A DNA stretch of 64,000 bases from Microtetraspora fusca (GTDB lineage: Bacteria; Actinomycetota; Actinomycetes; Streptosporangiales; Streptosporangiaceae), in NCBI RefSeq assembly GCF_001570365.1, contig NZ_BBYK01000048.1, positions 62,001-126,000 on the forward strand, written 5' to 3'. Under the pieces are notes generated by a model that was not told the origin of the DNA, did no database searches, and saw only the letters and a program-made list of their open reading frames with translations. The position numbers were made by a program, and so were the translations under genes. Of the stretch, positions 53,530-61,540 are shown in pieces; the stretch's first letter is position 1; every line of letters starts with the position of its first letter.

Positions 53530-53905
53530 CACTTCCTCTCCCCCTCGCAGGGGGCGGCATCAGGAAGCATACCCCAGGAGACCGTTCCGCACATCACGTT
53601 AAGTGACACCCGCGTGACTCGCCAGACCTGGCCTGGGCACCCAGGGGGGCCGACCATGTGACGAGTCTCCCGGCCGACCACCATGTGGTGACCATGATCG
53701 AGCTGGTCGATGACGCCTTCCCAGCCGTAGGCACGGCAGACCACCTCGTCGATCGCCCGGTGGACGCGGCGCAGCTCGCCGATGTCCTCGTCCTGGCATG
53801 TTGGCCAGGCTGTACGTCGAGGTCAGGCCGACCTTGTGGACGAGCATGAGCCCCCGCCAATACGCGTCGAGACGGGCGTCCGGCGCGTCCCGTGGTCGGG
53901 TCAGG
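53529..53905 (-). pseudogene. 3' fragment of a DNA methyltransferase (Eco57I/BREX PglX-like), frameshifted
   Basis: The minus strand from 53905 reads RDAPDARLDAYWRGLMLVHK, then VGLTSTYSLANMP, and after a frame change near 53800 QDEDIGELRRVHRAIDEVVC, RAYGWEGVIDQLDHG, GRETRHMVG. This recalls the conserved C-terminal block of large type IIG/BREX-like DNA methyltransferases (LTxTYN, D..I..LR..H..ID..V...YGW). The catalytic domain is absent. It ends at the stop of the antibiotic monooxygenase gene, so only the tail remains. Confidence 0.6.
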
Positions 53906-54194
53906 GGGTGAGCGGTTCGTACGCGGTGACCTCCCGGGAGGCGAGGCGGGCGAGGCAGTCGCCGACGACGTACTTCTGGAAGTGCTCGGAGGCCCGGTGC
54001 GCCTCGAAGGCGGCGGCGTCGACGTACCGTTCGTAGATCATGAACCGCCGGGGGTCGTCGGCGGAGACGTGGGCCTCGTAGCCGAGGTTGCCCGGCTCCG
54101 CGCGGGACAGCGGGGTCATGGTCCGGATGATGTCGGCGACGGCGTTCTCCTCGCCGTCACGCGCGGTCCAGACGGCGATCACGACGTAAGTCAT
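53901..54194 (-). CDS. ABM-domain (antibiotic biosynthesis monooxygenase) protein
   Basis: A 97-residue dimeric alpha+beta barrel protein. Typical features are VVIAVWTARDGEENAVADII, then EPGNLGYEAHVSADDPRRFM and the family block IYERYVDAAAFEAHRASEHF, as in YgiN-type quinol monooxygenases. It stands alone between the methyltransferase fragment and the glycerol operon. A housekeeping quinone or oxygenase role is likely; no catalytic residue assignment is possible. Confidence 0.88.
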   Translation of the reverse strand: MTYVVIAVWTARDGEENAVADIIRTMTPLSRAEPGNLGYEAHVSADDPRRFMIYERYVDAAAFEAHRASEHFQKYVVGDCLARLASREVTAYEPLTP

Positions 54195-54246
54195 GACGGG
54201 GGACTTTAGGGTGAATGTCCATAAATGTCACGCCCGCCCCTGGTGC

Positions 54247-54276
54247 TTGACACATCGAACGGCTTGGGAATAACGT
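54247..54276 (+). promoter_or_regulatory. Promoter of the glycerol-type operon
   Basis: TTGACA (54247-54252) is perfect; TAACGT (54271-54276) is a TANNNT -10 with 18-bp spacing (an alternative is AATAAC at 16 bp). Transcription would begin near 54283 and give a 106-base leader that contains the terminator at 54292-54337. Confidence 0.65.
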
Positions 54277-54291
54277 CCCGTCAACCGACAG

Positions 54292-54337
54292 GCACAGACG
54301 AAGACATCCCTGTCAGTGGTCTTCGTCTGTGCTTTTT
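54292..54337 (+). terminator. Leader terminator/attenuator, probable GlpP target
   Basis: Perfect 14-bp arms GCACAGACGAAGAC (54292-54305) and GTCTTCGTCTGTGC (54319-54332) with a 13-base loop are followed directly by TTTTT (54333-54337). This is an intrinsic terminator, rare in this genome, sitting between the promoter and the first gene, so it would stop most transcripts unless prevented. A competing pairing GACAGG (54287-54292) with CCTGTC (54309-54314) could form an antiterminator fold. A GlpP-type antiterminator is the last gene of the operon. Confidence 0.85.
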
Positions 54338-54388
54338 GTCGTTCCCGGACCGCTGGCAAGGGACTCACCCCCCGAAAGGCGGCTGGGC

Positions 54389-55825
54389 ATGAACGACGGC
54401 CCTGCGAACACGAGAGCGACGGTCATCCGCAACGCGGGAGACGTGGCCGCCCTCATCGACACCCTCAAGAGCCTGAGCGCACGGGCGAACTGGATCTGGT
54501 TCCTCGCCCTGGCGGGCCTGTTCCTGGACGCCTATTCCAACGCGGCGCTGGGGGCCGGCCTGTCCCCCATGGTCAAGCAGCTCGGCCTCTCCCCCACCGA
54601 GGTCGGCGTGCTCACCGCGATGGCCCCGGCGATCGCGATCATCTCCAACCCCTTCGGCGGCTGGCTGGCCGCGCGCATCGGCCGGATCAGGCCGCTGATG
54701 ATGACGAAGGTCGTCTTCGCCGTCGGCGCGCTGCTGACCGCGGCCGGTTCCGACTTCCAGACGGTCTTCGCCGGGCGGGCCCTGGTCGGCATCGCGTACG
54801 GCATCGACTTCGCCGTGGCGATGGCGCTGCTCGCCGAGTACACCCCCGCCTCGCTCAAGGGCCGGCTCAACTTCTGGCAGGGCGTCTGGTACACCGCGAC
54901 GACCACCAACCTCCTGCTCACGCTGCTGTTCTACAAGTTCGACGTCGGCGCCGACATCTGGCGCTGGTCCGTCGGCTCGTCGGCCGCGTTCGCGCTCATC
55001 CTGCTCGTGCTGCAGCTGACGTTCCTGGTGGAGAGCCCCACCTGGCTGGCCTCCAAGGGCAGGCTGCCGGAGGCGGCGGCGAACCTGCGCCGGATGTACG
55101 GCTTCGCCGTGGAGGAGGGCACCCGGGAGGCCGGGCAGGCGGACACGCCCGCGCGTCAGGTCGGGTTCCGGGACGCGGGCGTGCTCTTCCGCCAGCCGTA
55201 CCTGCCCAGGACCGTGCTGTCGACCGTCATCTCCCTCACCCAGGCCATGCAGTACTTCGCCGTGGGCTGGTACCTGCCGGTGATCAGCCTCGAACTGTTC
55301 GGCGCCGAGTTCGAGAAGGCCACGCTGGGCTCCATGGCGTTCAACGCCGTCGGCATCGTCGGCGGCTGCCTGTCGGCCTATGTCGGCCGCCGGATCGGCC
55401 TGCGGGTCGGCTCGATGGCCGGGTACGTCCTGGTGTTCGTCGCCCTGCTGGTGATGGGGGCGACGTTCAAGCAGCTGCCCGTCGCTCTGGCCGCGCTGCT
55501 GCCCGTGGTGTTCATCTTCTCCCACTCGGCCGGCCCCGGCCCCAACGGCAAGTCGATCGCGGCGCTGTCGTACCGCAGCGACATCCGCACCCTCGGCACC
55601 GGCGTGACCGGCATGCTCGGCAGCCTCGGATCGGTCGCGGGCCTGTACCTGTTCCCGCAGCTCCAGGCGGGCATCGGCGTGGGCAACAGCCTGATGGCCC
55701 TGTCGGTGGTGCCGCTGATCGGCCTGCTGACCTGCCTCGCCGTCAAGTGGGACCCGACCCGCGTGACGGTGAACCTCGAAGAGGAGGCGATCCGCCTCCA
55801 GGAGCGCACGCCGGTGTCGGCCTGA
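54389..55825 (+). CDS. MFS transporter of the glycerol-type operon
   Basis: A 478-residue sugar-porter-like permease with 12 helices. The ATG at 54389 has AAAGGCGG upstream. Family features include the segment GGWLAARIGRIRPLMMTKVV, the helix 4-5 block RALVGIAYGIDFAVAMALLA with AEYTPASLKGR, and the SPTWLASKGRLPEAAANLRR loop of the central domain. It is first of five genes and probably imports glycerol, a polyol or a glyceryl compound for the kinase that follows. Substrate not provable from sequence. Confidence 0.92.
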   Translation: MNDGPANTRATVIRNAGDVAALIDTLKSLSARANWIWFLALAGLFLDAYSNAALGAGLSPMVKQLGLSPTEVGVLTAMAPAIAIISNPFGGWLAARIGRIRPLMMTKVVFAVGALLTAAGSDFQTVFAGRALVGIAYGIDFAVAMALLAEYTPASLKGRLNFWQGVWYTATTTNLLLTLLFYKFDVGADIWRWSVGSSAAFALILLVLQLTFLVESPTWLASKGRLPEAAANLRRMYGFAVEEGTREAGQADTPARQVGFRDAGVLFRQPYLPRTVLSTVISLTQAMQYFAVGWYLPVISLELFGAEFEKATLGSMAFNAVGIVGGCLSAYVGRRIGLRVGSMAGYVLVFVALLVMGATFKQLPVALAALLPVVFIFSHSAGPGPNGKSIAALSYRSDIRTLGTGVTGMLGSLGSVAGLYLFPQLQAGIGVGNSLMALSVVPLIGLLTCLAVKWDPTRVTVNLEEEAIRLQERTPVSA

Positions 55826-55864
55826 ACGGTGTCCGGCCCGGACACGACGAAAGGACCTTCGCGG

Positions 55865-57445
55865 ATGACCAGGGAACGCCGCCGCGGCGTACTCAGCATC
55901 GATGAGGGCACCACGGGGACCCGTGCCGCCGTCGTCCTCGACGACGGCGGCGCGGCTCCCGCCGCGTACCTGCCCATCTCGGTCCGCTCGCGCGACCACC
56001 TGCTCGTGGAGCAGGACGGCACGGAGATCTGGGTGAACACCGTCCAGGTCTGCCGTGAAGCGCTGGACCGGGCGGCGGCCGACGGGGTGGAGATCACCGG
56101 AGTGTCGATCTCGACGCAGCGCGCCACGGTCCTGTTGTGGGACACGGTGACGGGGACGCCGCTGAGCCAGGCCGTCGTGTGGCAGGACCGCCGGTACGCC
56201 TCGCGGCTGCGGGAGTGGGAGCCGGAGTGGGACGCCCACCTCATCGAGCACACCGGCCGCCCGGTCGGCTCCCGGGCGCCGCTGCTGTGGGCGGCGGAGG
56301 AGATCGCCGCGAACGAGGCCGCCCGCCGCGCCCACGACCAGGGGAGGCTGGCCTTCGGCTCGATCGACACCTGGCTGGTCTGGAAGCTCACCGGCGGAGC
56401 CCGCCATGTCATGTCCGCCACCAACGCGGTCGCCCTCGGCGCGTACGACCTGCGGACCGGGGACTGGCACGAGCCGTGGGTGAAGTTCCTCGGCTGCCCG
56501 CGCGACGTGCTGCCTCAGATCGTGGACGAGGACGACGACTTCGGGTTCACCGACCCGGCGGTCCTCGGCGTGCGGCTGCCCGTCCTGTCCGTCATGGGCG
56601 ACCAGCACGCGGCGATGATCGCGCTCGGCGCGCACCGGCCCGGCCAGGCGACGTGCGTCCACGGGACCGGGACGTTCGTGGACGCCGTCGCGGGCGACCG
56701 GCCGCCCGCCCACCGCAGCCGGGTGCCCGGCGTGCTCACGCTGGTCGGCTGGCGCTCCCGGGGCGTTCCCGTCTTCAGCCTGGAGGGGTACGCCTCGACG
56801 ACCGGCTCCGCGATGCGCTGGCTGTGCGAGGAGATCGGGCTGTTCGAGTCGCCCGCGCGGCTCGCCCAGCTCGCCCGGGAGCACACCGGCCCGACCCGGG
56901 TGATGTTCCTGCCCGCGCTCGCGGGGCTGCGGACCCCCGTCTGGTCGCCGGAGGCCACCGGCCTCCTCACCGGGCTCAGCCTGTCGACGACCCGGGCGGA
57001 GCTGGCGCGCGGCATCCTCAACGGCTTCGCGCATTCGGTGTGCGACCTGCTCGAAGGCGTGGAGGAGGCCATGGGCCGGCCGGTCACCGAGCTGTTCTGC
57101 GGCGGCGGTCTCGCCACCAGCGACGTGCTGATGTCCAGCCAGGCGGACCTGCTCGGCCGGCCCGTACGACGGGCGCGCGACAACGAGAGCGCCAGCCTGC
57201 GCGGCGCCGCCTACCTCGGCGGCGTACGGGCCGGGCTGTGGCCGAGCGTCTCCGCCGCCGTCACCGGGCTCGCCGCGGCCCCCGTATTCGAACCGACCCT
57301 TTCCGACGCCGAGCGCCAGGAGGCCCGCGCCGAGTGGCGCGACCTGCTGGCCCGCCACGTCACCGTCGCCGCCCACGGCGCCCGGCCCCCCGCGCCGGAG
57401 CCCCGCGGCCCAGAACCCGATCCACAGGAGGAATCACCGTCGTGA
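55865..57445 (+). CDS. glpK: FGGY kinase, glycerol-kinase-like
   Basis: A 526-residue sugar kinase. The ATG at 55865 has AAAGGA upstream. GlpK-like blocks are SIDEGTTGTRAAVV (phosphate 1), AVVWQDRRYASRL, SIDTWLVWKLTGG and FSLEGYASTTGSAMRWL, with the C-terminal FGGY segment GLSLSTTRAELARGILNGFA. It should phosphorylate glycerol or a close polyol to the 3-phosphate, which the next gene oxidises. The symbol reflects the best family match; glycerol specificity is inferred from the GlpD neighbour and GlpP. Confidence 0.88.
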   Translation: MTRERRRGVLSIDEGTTGTRAAVVLDDGGAAPAAYLPISVRSRDHLLVEQDGTEIWVNTVQVCREALDRAAADGVEITGVSISTQRATVLLWDTVTGTPLSQAVVWQDRRYASRLREWEPEWDAHLIEHTGRPVGSRAPLLWAAEEIAANEAARRAHDQGRLAFGSIDTWLVWKLTGGARHVMSATNAVALGAYDLRTGDWHEPWVKFLGCPRDVLPQIVDEDDDFGFTDPAVLGVRLPVLSVMGDQHAAMIALGAHRPGQATCVHGTGTFVDAVAGDRPPAHRSRVPGVLTLVGWRSRGVPVFSLEGYASTTGSAMRWLCEEIGLFESPARLAQLAREHTGPTRVMFLPALAGLRTPVWSPEATGLLTGLSLSTTRAELARGILNGFAHSVCDLLEGVEEAMGRPVTELFCGGGLATSDVLMSSQADLLGRPVRRARDNESASLRGAAYLGGVRAGLWPSVSAAVTGLAAAPVFEPTLSDAERQEARAEWRDLLARHVTVAAHGARPPAPEPRGPEPDPQEESPS

Positions 57446-59124
57446 TCCGGCTTCCCGAACGTAAGGCGAGATCAGAGACGAAGAGCGCCATCCGGCGCAC
57501 CGCGCTGAGACTCGACCGCCAGGGGCAGATCGAACGGCTCGCCTCCCGGCCCGTGGACGTGCTCGTCGTCGGCGGCGGCGTGACCGGCTGTTACACGGCG
57601 CTGGACGCCGTCACCCGCGGCCTGACCGTGGCGCTCGTGGAGCGGGACGACTTCGCGTCGGGTACGTCCTCGAAGTCGTCCAAGATGGTGCACGGCGGAC
57701 TGCGCTACATCGAGCAGGGCAACCTGCCGCTGGTCCGGCGCTCGCTGCTCGAGCGGCAGCGGTTCCGCCGGAACGCGCCGCACCTCGTGCAGCGGCTGCC
57801 GTTCGTCTTCCCCGTGCTCGCGCAGGACGGCGTCTTCGACGCGCGCATCGCCACGGCCTTCGAGGGCCTGCTGTGGACCTACGACCTCGCCGGCGGATGG
57901 CGCATCGGCAGGCTCCACCAGCGCCTCACCGTGCCCGAGGTCCTCGCCCGGGCGCCCCGGCTGCGCGCCGACCAGCTCAAGGGCGGGCTGCTCTACTACG
58001 ACAGCCGCACGGACGACGCGCGCCTGACCCTGACCATCGCGCGGACCGCCGCCCACTTCGGGGCGACCGTGCTCAACGGCGCCGCGTGCCGCGGCCTCCT
58101 CCGCGAGGGCGGCAGGGTGCGCGGCGCCACCGTCGAGGTGGACGGCCGTGAGATCGAGGTGCGGGCGGGCGTCGTCATCAACGCCACCGGCGTCTGGTCC
58201 GACACACTCGACGCCATGTCCGACCCCGGCCACCGGCCCCGGATCCGCCCCGCGAAGGGCGTGCACATCGTGGTGCCCTGGACCCGGCTGCCCGTTGACG
58301 GCACCGTCACCGTGCCCGTCCCCGGCCGGGCCCGCCGCGCGACCTGCACCCGCTGGGGCGACGTGGTCGTGGTCGGGACGACCGACACGGACTACGACGG
58401 CTCCATGGACGAGGTGCTGTGCACCGCGTCGGAGATGCGCTACCTCCTCGACGGGGCCAACACCGCCTTCGACGCCGACCTCACCCCGGACGACGTGATC
58501 GGCTCGATCGCCGGGCTCCGCCCCCTGGTCAGCAGCAAGGACGGCAAGGAGGGCGCCACCCTCGACATGAGCCGCGACCACCGCGTCACCACCGACGCGT
58601 ACGGACTCGTCACCGTCACCGGCGGCAAGCTCACCACCAGCCGGCACATGGGCGAGCTCGTGGTCGACGAGGCGCTGAAGGTGCTCGGCCGCCGGGCGCG
58701 CTGCCGTACGGCGCACCTCCCCCTGCTGGGCGGGGCGGGCTACGACGCGGAGGCCACCTCCGCCACCGGAGGGCTCGGCGCGCACCTGGGCGGCCGGTAC
58801 GGCACCGAGGCCCGCTTCGTCGCCGACCTCTTCGCGGAGGACCCCTCCCTCATGGAGCCGATCGCCCCGGGCAGCGCCCACCTGCGGGCCGAGGTGGTCT
58901 ACGCGGCCCGGTGCGAGCTGGCGCGAAGCGTCGACGACGTGCTGTCCCGCCGCACCCGGATGCGGGTGTTCGCCCGCAACCTGTCGGTGCGCGCGGCCCC
59001 GGAGGTCGGCCGGCTGCTGCAGCGGGAGCTCGGCCTGTCCGACGACGAGGTTGCCCGGCAGATCGACGACTACGTCTCCGGCATCGAGCGCGAGAAGACC
59101 GTACTGATGGAGGAAGTTTCATGA
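57442..59124 (+). CDS. glpD: Glycerol-3-phosphate dehydrogenase, FAD-dependent (GlpD/GlpO)
   Basis: A 560-residue flavoprotein. The Rossmann motif VLVVGGGVTGCYTALDAVTR, the GlpD signature LVERDDFASGTSSKSSKM with VHGGLRYIEQGNLPLVRRSL, and the later TGGKLTTSRHMGE block are clear. The C-terminal helical DAO_C domain is full. The GTG start overlaps the kinase stop (GTGA) with AGGAGG upstream. It oxidises glycerol-3-phosphate to dihydroxyacetone phosphate at the membrane or with O2. It should lower the effector level sensed by GlpP. Confidence 0.93.
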   Translation: MIRLPERKARSETKSAIRRTALRLDRQGQIERLASRPVDVLVVGGGVTGCYTALDAVTRGLTVALVERDDFASGTSSKSSKMVHGGLRYIEQGNLPLVRRSLLERQRFRRNAPHLVQRLPFVFPVLAQDGVFDARIATAFEGLLWTYDLAGGWRIGRLHQRLTVPEVLARAPRLRADQLKGGLLYYDSRTDDARLTLTIARTAAHFGATVLNGAACRGLLREGGRVRGATVEVDGREIEVRAGVVINATGVWSDTLDAMSDPGHRPRIRPAKGVHIVVPWTRLPVDGTVTVPVPGRARRATCTRWGDVVVVGTTDTDYDGSMDEVLCTASEMRYLLDGANTAFDADLTPDDVIGSIAGLRPLVSSKDGKEGATLDMSRDHRVTTDAYGLVTVTGGKLTTSRHMGELVVDEALKVLGRRARCRTAHLPLLGGAGYDAEATSATGGLGAHLGGRYGTEARFVADLFAEDPSLMEPIAPGSAHLRAEVVYAARCELARSVDDVLSRRTRMRVFARNLSVRAAPEVGRLLQRELGLSDDEVARQIDDYVSGIEREKTVLMEEVS

Positions 59125-60683
59125 TCAGCAGGCAGACCGTCACCCATCCGTTCAACCGCGGCGACTACGTCGTCGGCGCGCCGACCCCGCCGCGGTGGGC
59201 CGCCGACTGCCCGCCGGGCCAGGGGAAGGCCAGCCTGCAGGGCCCGGTGGTCGAGGTTCCCGACGCGGTCGTCGCCGAGCTGCGCGCCGTCGCCGCCGCC
59301 GTGCACACCGACCGCGACGAGGTGATCCTGCGCACCCGCGACTGGTGGGCGGGCACCTCCATCGGGGAGACGGACGGCGATCCCGCCACGCCGGACGCCG
59401 TGATCGTCGAGGCGGCCGACGAGGAGCAGGTGGCGGCGGTGGTCCGCGTCTGCCACGCCCACGGCATCCCGCTGACCGTCTCGGCCGGGCGCAGCAACGT
59501 CCTCGGCGCGGCCCTGCCGGTGTTCGGCGGGGTCGTCCTCGACGTCTGCCGGCTCAACCGGATCATCTCGTTCGACGCCGAGTCGATGATCGTCGAAGTG
59601 CAGGCGGGCATGTTCGGCGACCTCTTCGAGAAGGAACTGCAGGAGGTCCACGGCGCCACCACCGGCCACTGGCCGTCCGCGTTCGCCATCTCGACGGTCG
59701 GCGGCTGGGCGGCGTGCCGCGGCGCCGGCCAGCTCTCCACCCGGTACGGGAAGATCGAGGACATGGTCGTCGGGCTCGACGTCGTCCTCCCGGACGGGAG
59801 CACGGCCGGCTACGGCACCTATCCCCGGGCGGCGGTCGGGCCGGATCTCCGCCAGCTCTTCATCGGCTCCGAGGGCACGCTGGGCGTGATCACCCGGCTG
59901 CGGCTGCGGACCCACCGGCTCCCGTCGTACGCCGTGGGGCTCGCGTACGGGTTCGACACCTTCGCCGTGGGGCTGGACGCCTGCCGGGAGATCCTCCAGC
60001 GCGGCACCACCCCGGCGGTGCTCCGCCTGTACGACGCGCACGAGAGCGGCACCCACTTCGGCGAGCCGGGCACCAACCTGCTGCTCATCGCCGACGAGGG
60101 GGACCCGGCGCTGGTGGACGCCACGATGGCCGTGGTCGAGGAGGTCTGCGCGGAGCGGGCGTCGGTGACGCTCGACGGCCAGGCCGCGCTCGCCCGCTGG
60201 CTGGACGAGCGGATGCTCGTCGGCAAGTCCGGCGACGGCTTCGCCAAGGGCCCCGGCTTCGTCGCGGACACCTGCGAGATCGCCGCCCCCTGGTCGTCCC
60301 TTTCGGCGATCTACGACGAAGTGGTCGCGGCCATCGAGGCGGTGCCGGGGACGCTGCGCGCCTCCGCCCACCAGTCGCACGCGTACACCGACGGCGCCTG
60401 CCTGTACTTCTCGCTGCGGGGCGACGTGGAGCGGGCCCGCCGCCGCGAGTGGCACCGGGCCGCGTGGGACGCCGCGAACGAGGTGCTCATCCGGCACGGC
60501 GCGGCGATCAGCCACCACCACGGCGTCGGCCTGCTGCGCTCGCCGTACATGGAGCGCTCGCTGGGCGACGGCTTCGCCACCCTGGTGGCGGTCAAGCAGG
60601 CACTCGACCCGGCCGGGATCATGAACCCCGGAAAGCTGGGACTGCCCAGCCGCTTCGGGGCCGGACCGCTCGAACAGCGCTAA
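59121..60683 (+). CDS. Alkylglycerone-phosphate-synthase-like FAD oxidase
   Basis: A 520-residue FAD_binding_4-type flavoenzyme. The PP-loop region (IPLTVSAGRSNVLGAALPVF, near residue 118), GHWPSAFAISTVGGWAACRG and GSEGTLGVITRLRLRTHRLP match the vanillyl-alcohol-oxidase family, and the C-terminal SHHHGVG is the His triplet characteristic of alkylglycerone-phosphate (alkyl-DHAP) synthases and their relatives. The ATG overlaps the GlpD stop (ATGA). It may convert a dihydroxyacetone-phosphate-like or ether-lipid-related compound, unusual in a glycerol operon. Confidence 0.88.
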   Translation: MISRQTVTHPFNRGDYVVGAPTPPRWAADCPPGQGKASLQGPVVEVPDAVVAELRAVAAAVHTDRDEVILRTRDWWAGTSIGETDGDPATPDAVIVEAADEEQVAAVVRVCHAHGIPLTVSAGRSNVLGAALPVFGGVVLDVCRLNRIISFDAESMIVEVQAGMFGDLFEKELQEVHGATTGHWPSAFAISTVGGWAACRGAGQLSTRYGKIEDMVVGLDVVLPDGSTAGYGTYPRAAVGPDLRQLFIGSEGTLGVITRLRLRTHRLPSYAVGLAYGFDTFAVGLDACREILQRGTTPAVLRLYDAHESGTHFGEPGTNLLLIADEGDPALVDATMAVVEEVCAERASVTLDGQAALARWLDERMLVGKSGDGFAKGPGFVADTCEIAAPWSSLSAIYDEVVAAIEAVPGTLRASAHQSHAYTDGACLYFSLRGDVERARRREWHRAAWDAANEVLIRHGAAISHHHGVGLLRSPYMERSLGDGFATLVAVKQALDPAGIMNPGKLGLPSRFGAGPLEQR

Positions 60684-60699
60684 CGAATAAGGTGGATCG

Positions 60700-61311
60700 G
60701 TGAACCTTCGTCCGAAACGTCCTGTTGATCGGCGGCTGCTGGCCGCGCTGGCGCAGCATCCGGTGATGGCATCGCTGGTCGGTGTCGAGATGGCGGACCG
60801 GTTCACCACGACCTCGACCCCGCTCGGCATCCTCGCCTCGGTCCCGCTCGGTGATCTGGAGGCGACGGTCCGGCGGACGGCCGCGGCCGGCAAGATCGTG
60901 TTCGTCAACATGGACTCGACGCCCGGCCTGGGCCACGACCCCGGCGCCCTGACCTACCTCAAGGGCATCGGGGCGGTCGGGATCTGCTCCACCCGAGCGG
61001 CGATCGTCGAGCGGGCAACCGGCCTGGGCCTGCTGGCCATGCAGAAGGTGTTCGTGACCGACCGCTCCAACCTGCACCGCAGCCTCCAGTCCGTCGCCCG
61101 GTCCCATCCGGACCTGGTCCAGCTCATGCCGGCGGTCGTGCTGCCCTACGTGGAACGGCAGGCCAAGGAGATGGGGGTGCCCTACCTGGCCGCCGGGTTC
61201 GTCCAGAGCCCGGCGGACGTGGTCGCGGCGCTCGGCCACGGCGCGGCCGGGGTCTGCACGTCGGACGAGGGGCTGTGGGAGCTGCGCCGGTCGGCCCTGC
61301 GCGCTTCCTGA
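60700..61311 (+). CDS. glpP: GlpP-type glycerol-3-phosphate-responsive antiterminator
   Basis: A 203-residue RNA-binding regulator of the GlpP family. Conserved blocks line up with Bacillus GlpP: VNMD (residues 69-72), GICSTRAAIV (94-103), AMQKVFVTDRSNL (113-125), QLMPAVV (141-147), AAGFVQSPADV (164-174) and TSDEGLWEL (187-195). The GTG at 60700 has AAGGTGG upstream. In Bacillus, GlpP with glycerol-3-phosphate prevents termination at leader hairpins of glpD/glpFK. Here the operon carries both the protein and a leader terminator (54292-54337), implying autoregulation by antitermination. This is inference from context and homology. Confidence 0.9.
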   Translation: MNLRPKRPVDRRLLAALAQHPVMASLVGVEMADRFTTTSTPLGILASVPLGDLEATVRRTAAAGKIVFVNMDSTPGLGHDPGALTYLKGIGAVGICSTRAAIVERATGLGLLAMQKVFVTDRSNLHRSLQSVARSHPDLVQLMPAVVLPYVERQAKEMGVPYLAAGFVQSPADVVAALGHGAAGVCTSDEGLWELRRSALRAS

Positions 61312-61540
61312 ACCCCCTCCCCGCCCGCCCCTGCCCGAGCACCACGGCCGCGCGGCCGACCGCCCCTCCGGCGCGTACGCGGGGCCGGTTCGGGCGACCT
61401 TGAGGCGTGCGCGGCGCCCTCCCGGCGGCGCACCCGCCCGATGGGGCTCCCCTCGGCTGGGGTCCCCCGATGGCGCTCGCCCCGTGGCGCGGCCCTCGTC
61501 GGCGCTCGCGTAGAGCCGCTCCGTATGGAAGGACGATTCG
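61312..61540. other. Intergenic region after the glycerol-type operon
   Basis: No convincing gene, terminator with T tract or operator was seen here. The stretch is GC-rich with imperfect self-complementary runs around 61440-61475. Confidence 0.4.

Noticed and set aside
54365-57376. 1003-codon open frame on the minus strand
   Set aside because: It runs antisense through the MFS and kinase genes, is Arg/Gly/Pro/Ala-rich and lacks any domain; it is a GC-rich shadow.
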